The translations under genes were made by a program, and so were the position numbers. Shown piece by piece: positions 16,712-25,400 of a stretch of DNA of 53,528 nt. Source of the stretch: Oscillospiraceae bacterium (GTDB lineage Bacteria; Bacillota_A; Clostridia; Oscillospirales; Oscillospiraceae); assembly GCA_017398105.1 (NCBI GenBank), contig JAFQHF010000177.1, forward strand, positions 1-53,528. Reading direction: 5' to 3'. Below the pieces are notes generated by a model that saw only the letters and a program-made list of their open reading frames with translations, did not search any database and was not told where the DNA came from. How positions within the stretch are numbered: the first letter of the stretch is position 1; every line of letters starts with the position of its first letter.

Positions 16712-17498
16712 GATCACCAACCTGCAAAAAACCTTCAATCCCGGCACTGTCAATGCCAAAACCGCGCTGGCCGGCCTGGATCTGCACATCAAGGAAGGCG
16801 ATTTTGTCACCGTTATCGGCGGCAACGGCGCAGGAAAATCCACCCTGCAAAATGCCATTGCCGGCGTCTGGAAACCGGATTTCGGCACCATTGAAATCGA
16901 CGGTGTGGATGTGACCAACATGCCCGAGCACAAGCGGGCCGCCTTTCTGGGGCGTGTGTTTCAGGACCCCATGAAGGGTACCGCCCCGGACATGGAAATC
17001 GCGGAAAATCTGGCCATCGCTTCCAAACGGGGACTGAAGCGCCGGTTCGTCCGGGGTGTCAGAAAGTCCGACCGGGAATACTACCGGGATCTTCTGAAGA
17101 TCCTGGATCTGGGCCTGGAAGACCGGCTGTCCACCAAGGTTGGTCTGCTGTCCGGCGGTCAGCGTCAGGCCATTACCCTGCTGATGGCTTCCATGAACAA
17201 GCCCAAGCTGCTGCTTCTGGATGAACATACCGCAGCATTGGATCCGAAAACTGCAGCAAAGGTTCTGGAAATCACCGATAAGATCGTTACAGAGAACCAC
17301 CTCACCACCCTGATGATCACCCACAATATGCGCGATGCCATTATCCACGGCAACCGGCTGATCATGATGCACGAGGGTAGGATCGTAGTCGATGTGCAGG
17401 GCGAAGAAAAATCCATGCTGACAGTGGAGACACTTCTGAGTCTGTTCTACCGTGCCAGCGGCCGGGAATTCACCAACGACAGAGCAATTCTATCATAA
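16704..17498 (+). CDS. ABC transporter ATP-binding protein (TrpZ type)
   Basis: 264 residues with all ATPase motifs: Walker A GGNGAGKST (about 39-47), signature LSGGQRQAI, Walker B LLLLDEHTAALD, and the H-loop THNMRDA. Overlaps the permease gene by 8 bases, with AGGAGG in front. It energises the amino-acid importer. Last gene of the T-box operon; a strong bidirectional terminator follows 6 bases later. Confidence 0.88.
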   Translation: MLKITNLQKTFNPGTVNAKTALAGLDLHIKEGDFVTVIGGNGAGKSTLQNAIAGVWKPDFGTIEIDGVDVTNMPEHKRAAFLGRVFQDPMKGTAPDMEIAENLAIASKRGLKRRFVRGVRKSDREYYRDLLKILDLGLEDRLSTKVGLLSGGQRQAITLLMASMNKPKLLLLDEHTAALDPKTAAKVLEITDKIVTENHLTTLMITHNMRDAIIHGNRLIMMHEGRIVVDVQGEEKSMLTVETLLSLFYRASGREFTNDRAILS

Positions 17499-17503
17499 AA
17501 AAC

Positions 17504-17533
17504 ACTGCCCGCAGAAAATTTTCTGCGGGCAGT
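17504..17533. terminator. Bidirectional terminator between converging operons
   Basis: Perfect stem ACTGCCCGCAGAAAA paired with TTTTCTGCGGGCAGT. It is flanked by A-runs on one side and T-rich sequence on the other, so it can serve both the importer operon and the thiamine operon. Confidence 0.8.
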
Positions 17534-17577
17534 AATTCGTTTCGATGGAATTGCAGCAATTTGTCGTTTTTGTAAGA

Positions 17578-18237
17578 TTATCTCCTTAACAGCCAAGACA
17601 TTTCCCAGAATGCCAGCTCATAACGGGAACAGGCGACAAAAATGTCCGCAAGATGCTGAAGCTGTCTTTCTGTGTAGTTCACAGTAAGCGCATCTAATTC
17701 TTCCAGAAGAACGATATTATCTTCTGCGTATCCCTCTGATGCATATCCCCTGATCCAGTCACCATAGAAATCATCATTAATTGCATCCGGATTGTTCTTC
17801 AGGATGTTTCTGGCAATGACCTCATAGCTGTAGGCGCAGGAGAGAATTGCCGCAAGGATTTCTGCTTCGCCTTCTTCATATGCCACGCGGAGCATATATG
17901 AGGTGTAGGACAGGTTATCCAGAGAACGGGAGGAAGAATCAAGTTCCTCCTGTGTGACTCCCAGCCGCGCCAGATATCCGTTGTGAACATCCAGTTCGCC
18001 ATTCATAACAGAAATGTACTTGGCAAACAGATTGGCAACTCTAAGGCTCTTGGCTTTTGCCACCCCCACTGCAAATGTTTTTGCATAATCTTCCAGATAG
18101 AGGTAGTCCTGGATGATGTAATAACGAAACTTCTCTTTGTCCAATGTACCATTCTGAATGCCCAGAACAAAGGGATGGTCATTATATGCATCCCAGATCT
18201 CCTTCGTTGCGGATAAAAGCCTGTGCGTTGTTTTCAT
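17578..18237 (-). CDS. tenA: TenA family aminopyrimidine aminohydrolase (thiaminase II)
   Basis: 219 residues, usual TenA length. Conserved residues visible: D44 (QDYLYLEDY), catalytic Cys134 in ILSCAYSYEVIA, and Glu near 212 in YELAFWEMSW. TenA hydrolyses aminopyrimidine breakdown products of thiamine to HMP, feeding ThiD. AGGAGGTAAC precedes ATG. Last gene of the thiamine operon, 1 base after thiT. Confidence 0.9.
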   Translation of the reverse strand: MKTTHRLLSATKEIWDAYNDHPFVLGIQNGTLDKEKFRYYIIQDYLYLEDYAKTFAVGVAKAKSLRVANLFAKYISVMNGELDVHNGYLARLGVTQEELDSSSRSLDNLSYTSYMLRVAYEEGEAEILAAILSCAYSYEVIARNILKNNPDAINDDFYGDWIRGYASEGYAEDNIVLLEELDALTVNYTERQLQHLADIFVACSRYELAFWEMSWLLRR

Positions 18238-18238
18238 G

Positions 18239-18838
18239 TTACCTCCTGTCCGCTGCCTGTTTCAATGCTTTCAATGGCAGCAGCATAATAATGATCCCGG
18301 ACAAAATGCATAGGGGCAGGTTTTGCGATAAATTATAGGCCAGGCTGTAACCCCATGCGCCCCAACCATCCCAAGCGTTTTGGGAGAAGAAAACCACGCC
18401 GCTAAAAAGATGCCCTGCAATCTTTAGACCGGAAGCCAGAATCATACCGCCGGCAATTTTGTATCGCTTGTCTGTGCCCCAAATTTCTGTGTATCCCAAG
18501 CAGGAGAAACAGACCATGTGTTCAACAAGAAACTGTCCCCAATGCACCGGCTGCCATCCCGGAATCATCACCATAGCCAAAAAACCGCATACCCAGCCTG
18601 TAACGATGGCAACGCGGTAGTCAGAAACGACAGCAAAGAGCATCAGCGGAACAGGAGAAAGCAGCGATGTGGTTGCGCCTGTCGGCAGCGGGATTCGAAT
18701 GGATTCCAGCACAAGTGTCATGGCAACCACGATTCCGCTAAGGCAGAGATCTCGTGTTGAAAACCGCACATGCCGGATGGCAAAGAATGTCAGTGAATAG
18801 TAGAAGACTGCGAAGCAGATTGTGATCGTATTATTCAT
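18239..18838 (-). CDS. thiT: Thiamine ECF transporter S component ThiT
   Basis: 199 residues, about six membrane segments. The segment GLKIAGHLFSGVVFFSQNA followed by YSLAYN and the inner GATTSLLSPVPLML match the ThiT family, whose S component binds thiamine in the membrane and works with shared EcfA/A'/T subunits encoded elsewhere. The start overlaps the last codons of thiD by 8 bases with only a weak ribosome site, so translation is coupled. Riboswitch control supports the thiamine assignment. Confidence 0.85.
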   Translation of the reverse strand: MNNTITICFAVFYYSLTFFAIRHVRFSTRDLCLSGIVVAMTLVLESIRIPLPTGATTSLLSPVPLMLFAVVSDYRVAIVTGWVCGFLAMVMIPGWQPVHWGQFLVEHMVCFSCLGYTEIWGTDKRYKIAGGMILASGLKIAGHLFSGVVFFSQNAWDGWGAWGYSLAYNLSQNLPLCILSGIIIMLLPLKALKQAADRR

Positions 18839-19649
18839 AATCTTTGCTCACCCCGGATTCAGAAGTCAGAATAAACGCATGATCCATAGGGCCGCTTCCC
18901 TGGCCCAGATCCAGCATGGCAGCCAGTGCGCCGGAGATGTAATCCTTGGCTTTTTTGACAGACTCAGGAAGCGGAAAACCCTTGGCAAGGTTGGCTGCAA
19001 TCGCACTGGATAGCGTACAGCCGGTGCCGTGGGTATTGGGATTGTCGATGCGCTTTCCCTCAAACCAGGTAAAATCCCCATTGGAGTATAGAAGATCGTT
19101 GGCATCGTTGATGCTGTGACCGCCCTTCAGCAGGACGGCGCAGCCATAGCTGTCACCGATCTTTTTTGCGGCGGCGTGCATGTCCTCCCGGGTACGGATC
19201 TCCATTCCGGAAAGCACCCGGGCTTCCGGAATATTGGGCGTGACCAATGCCGCCAGGGGCAGCAGTTCTTCGATCAGGGTCTGCACCGCATCCGTCTTCA
19301 TCAGCTCAGAACCGGAGGTCGAAACCATTACCGGGTCAACGACGATATTCTTTGCCGCATAGTGCCTCAACCGGTCGGCAATGACCCGGATCAGCGCGGA
19401 GGATGCCACCATACCGATTTTCACCGCATCCGGATAAATGTCCTCAAATACGGCATCAATCTGCTGCTGTAAAAATTCCGGGGTGGATTCCTGGATTGAT
19501 CGTACGCCGGTGGTGTTCTGTGCCGTCAGTGCCGTGATGACACTCATGGCGTAAACACCGTTCATGGTCATGGTTTTGATATCGGCCTGAATACCGGCGC
19601 CTCCACTGCTGTCGCTGCCTGCAATGGTCAATGCTGTTTTTCGTTTCAT
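18831..19649 (-). CDS. thiD: Hydroxymethylpyrimidine/phosphomethylpyrimidine kinase
   Basis: 272 residues. Starts MKRKTALTIAGSDSSGGAGIQADIKT, the ThiD signature, and has GTGCTLSSAIAANLAKG near the C-terminus (anion hole and catalytic Cys/Asp region). It phosphorylates HMP twice to HMP-PP. ATG 19649 chosen because AAGGAG lies 7 bases upstream; the frame is open to 19676 without a better signal. Confidence 0.92.
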   Translation of the reverse strand: MKRKTALTIAGSDSSGGAGIQADIKTMTMNGVYAMSVITALTAQNTTGVRSIQESTPEFLQQQIDAVFEDIYPDAVKIGMVASSALIRVIADRLRHYAAKNIVVDPVMVSTSGSELMKTDAVQTLIEELLPLAALVTPNIPEARVLSGMEIRTREDMHAAAKKIGDSYGCAVLLKGGHSINDANDLLYSNGDFTWFEGKRIDNPNTHGTGCTLSSAIAANLAKGFPLPESVKKAKDYISGALAAMLDLGQGSGPMDHAFILTSESGVSKDYE

Positions 19650-19686
19650 ATTATTCTCCTTTCGTATTTTCAGCATCGTTTTCTAT

Positions 19687-19719
19687 CGCGGCATAAGGTG
19701 GTGCCCCCAATATGCCGCT
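19687..19719 (-). promoter_or_regulatory. Intergenic hairpin between thiE and thiD
   Basis: GCGGCATA pairs with TATGCCGC around a loop of about 16 bases in the 77-base gap, the only sizeable gap inside the operon. There is no T-run, so it is more likely a processing or stability element than a terminator. Confidence 0.4.
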
Positions 19720-19726
19720 GTTTCGG

Positions 19727-20356
19727 TCAGATCAGTGTCTTCACTTTTTCTTTCAGCTCTATGGCTGCCTGTCTGGGGTCATCTGCTTTCATGATGGCAG
19801 AAACCACGCAGATGCCCCCAATGGGGATACCTGCCAGAATATGGATGTTATCCTTGTTGAGGCCACCGATGGCGTTTGCCGGAATCGGGACAGCGCTGCA
19901 GATATCCCGGAGGGTATCGGTGGAAGTCAAAACGGTTTTGACTTTTGTGGTGGTAGGATAGATGGCACCAACGCCAAGATAGTCCGCGCCCTGCTCCCAG
20001 GCCTCCAATGCCTGAGGAACCGTTTTGGCAGTGGCACCGATGATCTTCTCCGGGCCAAAAATCTTCCGCGCCAGATGGATGGGCATGTCGCTCTGACCCA
20101 GGTGAACACCTTCCGCGTCAATCGCCATAGCAATATCCAGGCGATCATCAATGATGAGCGGTACAGTATATTTTCTTGTCAGTTCATGAACCTTCCGGGC
20201 CAGTGACAGGTAGTCCCGGGTGCTTTTCTCCTTTTCCCGGATCTGAAGGCATGTCACACCGCCCTGGAGAGCGGCTTCGATCCGACCCAGGAATTCTTCC
20301 TCCGCAAAGCCGGTGCTGTCTGTAATGAAATACAGACTGGTGTCAAATTGCTTCAA
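19727..20356 (-). CDS. thiE: Thiamine-phosphate synthase
   Basis: 209 residues, the usual ThiE length. GGVTCLQIREK (phosphate/pyrimidine contact), IIDDRLDIAMAIDAEGVHLGQSD and GVGAIYPTTTK are family signatures. It joins HMP-PP and thiazole phosphate into thiamine phosphate. The frame begins with TTG at 20356 behind GGAGGAG and lies inside the end of thiM (14-base overlap). Confidence 0.92.
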   Translation of the reverse strand: MKQFDTSLYFITDSTGFAEEEFLGRIEAALQGGVTCLQIREKEKSTRDYLSLARKVHELTRKYTVPLIIDDRLDIAMAIDAEGVHLGQSDMPIHLARKIFGPEKIIGATAKTVPQALEAWEQGADYLGVGAIYPTTTKVKTVLTSTDTLRDICSAVPIPANAIGGLNKDNIHILAGIPIGGICVVSAIMKADDPRQAAIELKEKVKTLI

Positions 20357-21155
20357 TGGTGATCTCCTCCAGTTTCAGATGTTGTTCTATTTCCGCGTCT
20401 GTCAGCGTGGACAAAGCATCCATCAGACGACACAGGTAGGTTCCGGTTCCCCGGTCGGTTTGGGCAAGCTCTCCGCAGATTCCCAGAACGGTGCAGCCGG
20501 TGATGACGGCATCCAGACCTGGCTTTGCGGACAGGTAAGCTGCGCACAGCGCACCCTGCAAACATCCGGTTCCGGTGATTTGGGAGAGTTGGGGAGTGCC
20601 GCTATAAATGTGGTAAAGGTGGCTGCCATCTGTGACGATATCCACCTTACCACTGGCAAGGATCACCGTTCTCAGGCTGCGGGCAAGGGAAAGGGCAGCT
20701 TGATCGATGGTATGGATATCCAGACTGGAATCCGCATCCACACCGGAGGACCGATAGGATTGCTGGTACAATGCCTGAACTTCGGAATAATTGCCCTTGA
20801 TAACAGTGGGAATTGCCGTGTTCAGAAGTTCCCTGACATATTCCCAGCGCAGAGTGGAACAGGAAATGCCCACCGCATCCAGCAGGATGGGAATTTCCCT
20901 TTCCTGCGCCGTTTTTGCGGCGATCAGCATGGATTCCATCCGGGCATCTGTAATGTTTCCCAGGTTCAGCATCAGCGCCTGTGCTGTCCGGGTAATTTCG
21001 GATACTTCCTTCGGATGCTCTGCCATTATGGGCCGGGCACCGATTGCCAGAATGGCATTGGCACACTGGTTGATGGAGATGGGATTGGTGATACAGTGGA
21101 TCAGAGGCTGCGTTTGTTTTACGTTTTTGCGGATATCATGGATTGCCTGCTGCAT
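20343..21155 (-). CDS. thiM: Hydroxyethylthiazole kinase
   Basis: 270 residues. THZ kinase pattern: PLIHCITNPISINQCANAIL at the N-terminus, GARPIMAEHPKE, then ITGTGCLQGALCAAYL with the catalytic Cys region. It phosphorylates salvaged thiazole alcohol. Overlaps thiW by 20 bases and thiE by 14. With thiE, thiD and tenA but no thiC, thiG or thiF in view, the locus is a salvage set. Confidence 0.92.
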   Translation of the reverse strand: MQQAIHDIRKNVKQTQPLIHCITNPISINQCANAILAIGARPIMAEHPKEVSEITRTAQALMLNLGNITDARMESMLIAAKTAQEREIPILLDAVGISCSTLRWEYVRELLNTAIPTVIKGNYSEVQALYQQSYRSSGVDADSSLDIHTIDQAALSLARSLRTVILASGKVDIVTDGSHLYHIYSGTPQLSQITGTGCLQGALCAAYLSAKPGLDAVITGCTVLGICGELAQTDRGTGTYLCRLMDALSTLTDAEIEQHLKLEEITIEAI

Positions 21156-21867
21156 GGGTCGTTTTCACCTTCTTTGTGATGTAATAAAGAATTGCTGCTG
21201 CGGCGCAGAGAATCAGAGAAACATAAGACAGCTTGTCCCAGAGGACTCCGGTGAGCTTGAAAATATCGGATGCAAGCTCAATGACCACAAAAAGGATCGC
21301 GCCACAGGCGGCAATGGTCAGTGTGTTGGACAGGATACTGGTATGATCCAGATAGCTCTGGGCGCCCAGCATCATCTGAATCCGTACCAGCATACCGTTG
21401 GCGGCGAACTTGCGCAGGAATACATAGGCGATGCTGCCGCCGATGAGGGTGCCGCAGATAAAGGAGGGAACATAGAACAGCCAGCTTAAGCCTTCCTTGC
21501 CCCACAGAAAAGTCATGACGGGATAGGACGCAATGGCACCAATAATGCCGGTGCCGATGATCTCGCCCAGAACGGCAAAAATGATCCTGCCTTTGGAGGC
21601 CCGGTAGAACACGCCGGACAGGAAGGCGCCGAAAACAGCACCGGTCAGGGCAATGGGCGGGATGCCCATGGTGATCATACGGATGATACCGATCAGGGTC
21701 GCACAAAGCAGAGAATACCAAGGGCCTAAGAATACGGAACAGACGATGTTGATAAAGTGGGCCATGGGACACATACCCTCAACACGGAGGATGGGCGAGA
21801 TGACTACGCCCAGGGCGATGAGCATGGAAAGGGTGATCATTTTCAGTAAGCTTTTGGAATTGCGCAT
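21136..21867 (-). CDS. thiW: ThiW, predicted thiazole ECF S component
   Basis: 243 residues, hydrophobic. The first 160 match ThiW: RVEGMCPMAHFINIVCSVFLGP, then MITMGIPPIALTGAVFGAFLSG. ThiW is a TPP-riboswitch-linked S component predicted to import the thiazole moiety. It is longer than typical ThiW (about 165); the extra C-terminus adds two membrane helices. GAGGTAAAAAAC precedes ATG 21867. First gene of the operon, behind two riboswitches. Confidence 0.85.
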   Translation of the reverse strand: MRNSKSLLKMITLSMLIALGVVISPILRVEGMCPMAHFINIVCSVFLGPWYSLLCATLIGIIRMITMGIPPIALTGAVFGAFLSGVFYRASKGRIIFAVLGEIIGTGIIGAIASYPVMTFLWGKEGLSWLFYVPSFICGTLIGGSIAYVFLRKFAANGMLVRIQMMLGAQSYLDHTSILSNTLTIAACGAILFVVIELASDIFKLTGVLWDKLSYVSLILCAAAAILYYITKKVKTTHAAGNP

Positions 21868-22040
21868 GTTTTTTACCTCGTTTCAAAAATAATACGAAGC
21901 GGCTGCTTCGCCCGGTCGGGAATCACTTTTCCCCTCTCACCCCGAAACACGGGTTCCCATCGCAAGAACTACTACAAGATAAAAGGCGCTCCCCTTCCAT
22001 CCGCCCGGTTTACCGGGATCGTTCTATCACATCCTTTCCG

Positions 22041-22082
22041 CAAAACAAAAACGGAAGCTACCCTGACTGAAGTAACTTCCGT
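22041..22082 (-). terminator. Terminator controlled by the second TPP riboswitch
   Basis: Stem ACGGAAG/CTTCCGT (22051-22082) followed on the minus strand by TTTTGTTTTG. It begins about 12 bases after the riboswitch ends. Confidence 0.8.
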
Positions 22083-22093
22083 AAATGAAAAGC

Positions 22094-22174
22094 ATTCCCT
22101 ACGTTGGCATTATCCAAATCAGGTTAAGGGTCGAAGGGCACACCTTCCTCTCAGCCTGTCTGCAAGCTCCCCGT
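22094..22174 (-). promoter_or_regulatory. TPP riboswitch, gene-proximal copy
   Basis: On the minus strand: GGGGAGC, GGCTGAGAGGAAG, GACCCTTAACCTGAT, GGATAATGCC and GTAGGGAA appear in order, the full conserved THI-box core. It binds thiamine pyrophosphate and should favour the terminator just downstream, lowering thiW operon transcription. Confidence 0.93.
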
Positions 22175-22189
22175 ATATTCCGTTATCAA

Positions 22190-22227
22190 CAAAAAACAGG
22201 AGACACCCGTGTCCGGATGCCTCCTGT
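22190..22227 (-). terminator. Terminator controlled by the first TPP riboswitch
   Basis: Stem ACAGGAGGCATCC/GGGTGTCTCCTGT (22196-22227, imperfect) followed on the minus strand by TTTTTTG. Confidence 0.8.
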
Positions 22228-22245
22228 AAAAATCATTGCGTCATG

Positions 22246-22330
22246 ACTTCCTACGGCGGCATTACCCGCATCAGGTTAAAGGGTCGAAGTTCGGTTACTT
22301 CCTCTCAGCCTGCTTCACAAGCTCCCCTGT
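22246..22330 (-). promoter_or_regulatory. TPP riboswitch, promoter-proximal copy
   Basis: Second complete THI-box: AGGGGAGC, GGCTGAGAGGAAG, GACCCTTTAACCTGATG, GGGTAATGCC and GTAGGAAG in order. It lies 16 bases below the -10 box, so it is the first thing transcribed. Confidence 0.93.
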
Positions 22331-22345
22331 TTTTCAGTTATGTGC

Positions 22346-22374
22346 ATTATACACCCTCATGCGCAAGATTTCAA
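22346..22374 (-). promoter_or_regulatory. Promoter of the thiamine operon
   Basis: On the minus strand: TTGAAA (22374-22369), 17-base spacer, TATAAT (22351-22346). Confidence 0.8.
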
Positions 22375-22437
22375 GTATGATATGTGCAATCAGGACATTT
22401 TCTTCTTACGCCGGCTTTAACGTCGCCGATGATCCCT

Positions 22438-22473
22438 AAAAAAGGCACCGTTCTTACGAACAGTGCCTTTTTT
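22438..22473 (-). terminator. Terminator of the LRR surface protein gene
   Basis: Stem GGCAC-GTTC/GAAC-GTGCC with a four-base loop and a T6 run on both sides, so it may act in both directions. Confidence 0.85.
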
Positions 22474-22483
22474 CGGTTAAACT

Positions 22484-25400
22484 TTACTTGGCGATCTCAA
22501 TATTCACCGTGACCTGAGTCAGCTTGGCATCGCTGGCATGACCAACAGGCGTGATCTCCAGCGCCAGCTTGTATACCTTGCCCCGCTGCAGGCCCCGCCA
22601 GTCTGCGATGGGCAGCACCAGTCTTGCCTCTGCGGTGCTTTCCGTCAGCAGATTTCCGCTCAGGGCGGAGTTGTCCAGGGCTGCCAGCAGTTCCTTGGCG
22701 GATTTGGACGGATTGATCCGAATCTCTGCCATTCTGGCATTCTCAGGCGCGGTGATGGCCAGACTGACCACCACAGAATCCTCACCCGGAATGTATTTAT
22801 TCAGAGCACCCATACCCTTCAGTGCGCTCTGGGTCACCTTCACACTCAGAACCGCGGATTCATACCGGGTTCCGCTGATGGTGTATTCCAGTGCGATCTT
22901 GTAGGCAGTCTTTGTTGCGTACCGCACACCTTCACGCAGCTTCAGGGTAAATTCGGGCTTTCCCTGGGCATTCCGTCCCAGCTCGGAAATCTCAAACAGC
23001 TCTGCGCCCTGCTTCAGCTCCACGGCTTCCAAATTACCCTCGCTGACGGTATTGACCGTATAGACGATCTCACTTTCCGGGTTCACCGTATCCAGCTTGC
23101 CCTTGGCTGCCAGGGTTACCTTGGGTACTGCCGTGCTGATGGTGACCTTTACCGTCACGGCCTTCAGCGCTGCTTCATTGCCCTGCTGATCCCGGACATA
23201 GGGCACTGCCGTATAGCTGTAGGTGCCTGCCTTTGGCATCTGTCCCCGCCGGATCTGGGCGGTAATGATGCCGTCGGCATAGCTCAGAGTGATCTTGTTG
23301 GCCTCGGTTCTGGCCGGGGTACCGGCTTTTGCGGTGGAGGTGAAGGAACCGAAACGGACGATCTCCATATTGCCCTGATTCAGGGTAATCTCTGTCCGGG
23401 CTGTCCGGTCAGCAAAGTTGTTGTTGATCTTCAGGGTGGGAACTGCCAGCTTGGTGGTGGGAAGCTTGGTATCCAGACTGACCTTATGAGTCACCTTCAC
23501 ACTTTGCATCCAGTTGTCCAGCTGCACATACAGATCCACATTTCCCTTATAGGGACTGCCGAAGTCCACGGTGACCTTGCCATTGTCCGTCACATAGAAA
23601 TCCTTGCTGCAGCTGACCTGATCCTGCCGCAGATCCAGCACAGTCTTTGCGGTCTTGTTCAGAATGCGGAAGGAGATCCGGTAGTCATCTGTCATGGCCG
23701 TATTCAGAATGCTGGATGCCGGGTCCGTAGCCAGGGTCATATTGGTCTTGGCTGTTGTGATGGTAAGGGCTTTCTCCACAGGATCGATATAATCCTCCAG
23801 ATACACCACAAGGGTCGCCTTGGTATCGGGCTTATACTTGGGGTTGGCTGTCAGCTTTGCCTTCAGATCATCTGCAAAGCGGATCACACCGTTTTCATCC
23901 ATCCGGAAGTCATCCGTATCTGTCAGTTCCAGCTTTTCCACCATGGTATTCTTGGCGGTAACAGTCAGATCCGTCCGGCTGTCGGTATAGAACAGATCCA
24001 GCTTGGTGTTCTGCTTGATGGTGATGGCAGGCACGGTGTTCTTTACCGCCACCTTCAGGGGCAGATCGTAAATCTTTCCATCCTCACAGATCACGCTGAC
24101 CGTGGTATTGATGTTGCCGTTCTTCAGATCGGTATTGGCAAACAGCATCCAGAAACCGTCCTCACTGTTATAGGACACATCCAGGCCACTGTGCTCCACT
24201 GCCACGCCGGTGATCCCGTTTTCATAACCGGCGATCAGATTCAGATATACGCCGCTTTCCATCAGGGGATTCAGGGTAACGGATGCGCTGCCCAGCTTGG
24301 GCACACGGTCCACAACAGACAGGCGCATAACGGCAGTCAGCTTTGCCAGGTCTGTGGTTTGGGCGGTGATGAGTGCCTCGCCGTCCTTATTGGCGGTGAG
24401 GGTCACCGTGGCTGTGCCGTCGGCATTGGCCTTGACCTTAGCCAGGGCCGTATTGGAGGAAGTCCACTTCAGGCTCTTGGCGTTCAGCGTCATGGGGCCG
24501 GAAATTCCCTCTGCCTCTGCCGTGATGGTAATGGTGCGGGAGGCGGGGGTTGTCAGTTCTGTCTTGTCCAGCACCAGATCTTCCGGTGTCAGCGTCAGGC
24601 TTCTGGTCTGGGCGGGAATGACCTTGATGCTGACCACAGTGCTGCGCTTCATGGGATCGTCCTGAACCACCGCCGTGATCTTGGCATTTCCGGTTTTGGT
24701 TCCGCCGGTGAGAATGCCGTTTTCATCCACGCTGACGATTTCCACATTGGAAGAAGTAAACAGCAGATCCTCTGCCGGGATCAGGCTGTCGCCGAACACA
24801 CTGATTCTGGCAGTATCTCCCTGCTGCAGGCCGATGGCGGGAATGTCCGTCACAGCGGTCAGCTTCTTGGCGGTATCCACATAATAGACATTCAGCGAAG
24901 CCGTGCCCGTCAGGCCATAGGTATCTCTCACGGTAATGGCTGCCGTGCCGGTCTTATGAATGGTGACGGTTCCGTTCTCCACGGAAGCAACACCGCCTGT
25001 ACCGGCACTCCAGGTCAAAGCGGCATTGGACAGGCTCCTTCCGCCTGCCTCGACGGTCAGCTCCAGGGTTTGGGTGTGCTTGATATCCACGCCCAGGGTG
25101 CTGACAGTCTGTCCGTCCCGCTTCAGGATCAGGGCCGTGTTTTTGGGCAGGATCAGCAATGTCATGGAATTGCTGACGCCGTCCTCCGGATTCACCGCGG
25201 TAACAGTCACATTCTGGGGAACGCCTACGGCACCGGCTGTGACCAGGCCGTCATCACGGACGGATGCATGGCCCGCGCCTGCGGTGATCTGCCACTGAAC
25301 ATCCATTTTCTGATTTTCAGGCATCCGCCAGGCTTCCAGAGTCAGGGTCTTGCCGTCAGGCAGGTAGTCCAGTCCGGTGGTGCTGCGCACTTCGATGGTA

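Noticed and set aside
14759..16933. Open minus-strand frame of 724 codons across the importer genes
   Set aside because: Antisense to a complete ABC operon with intact motifs; His/Gln/Gly-rich composition is typical of antisense translation.
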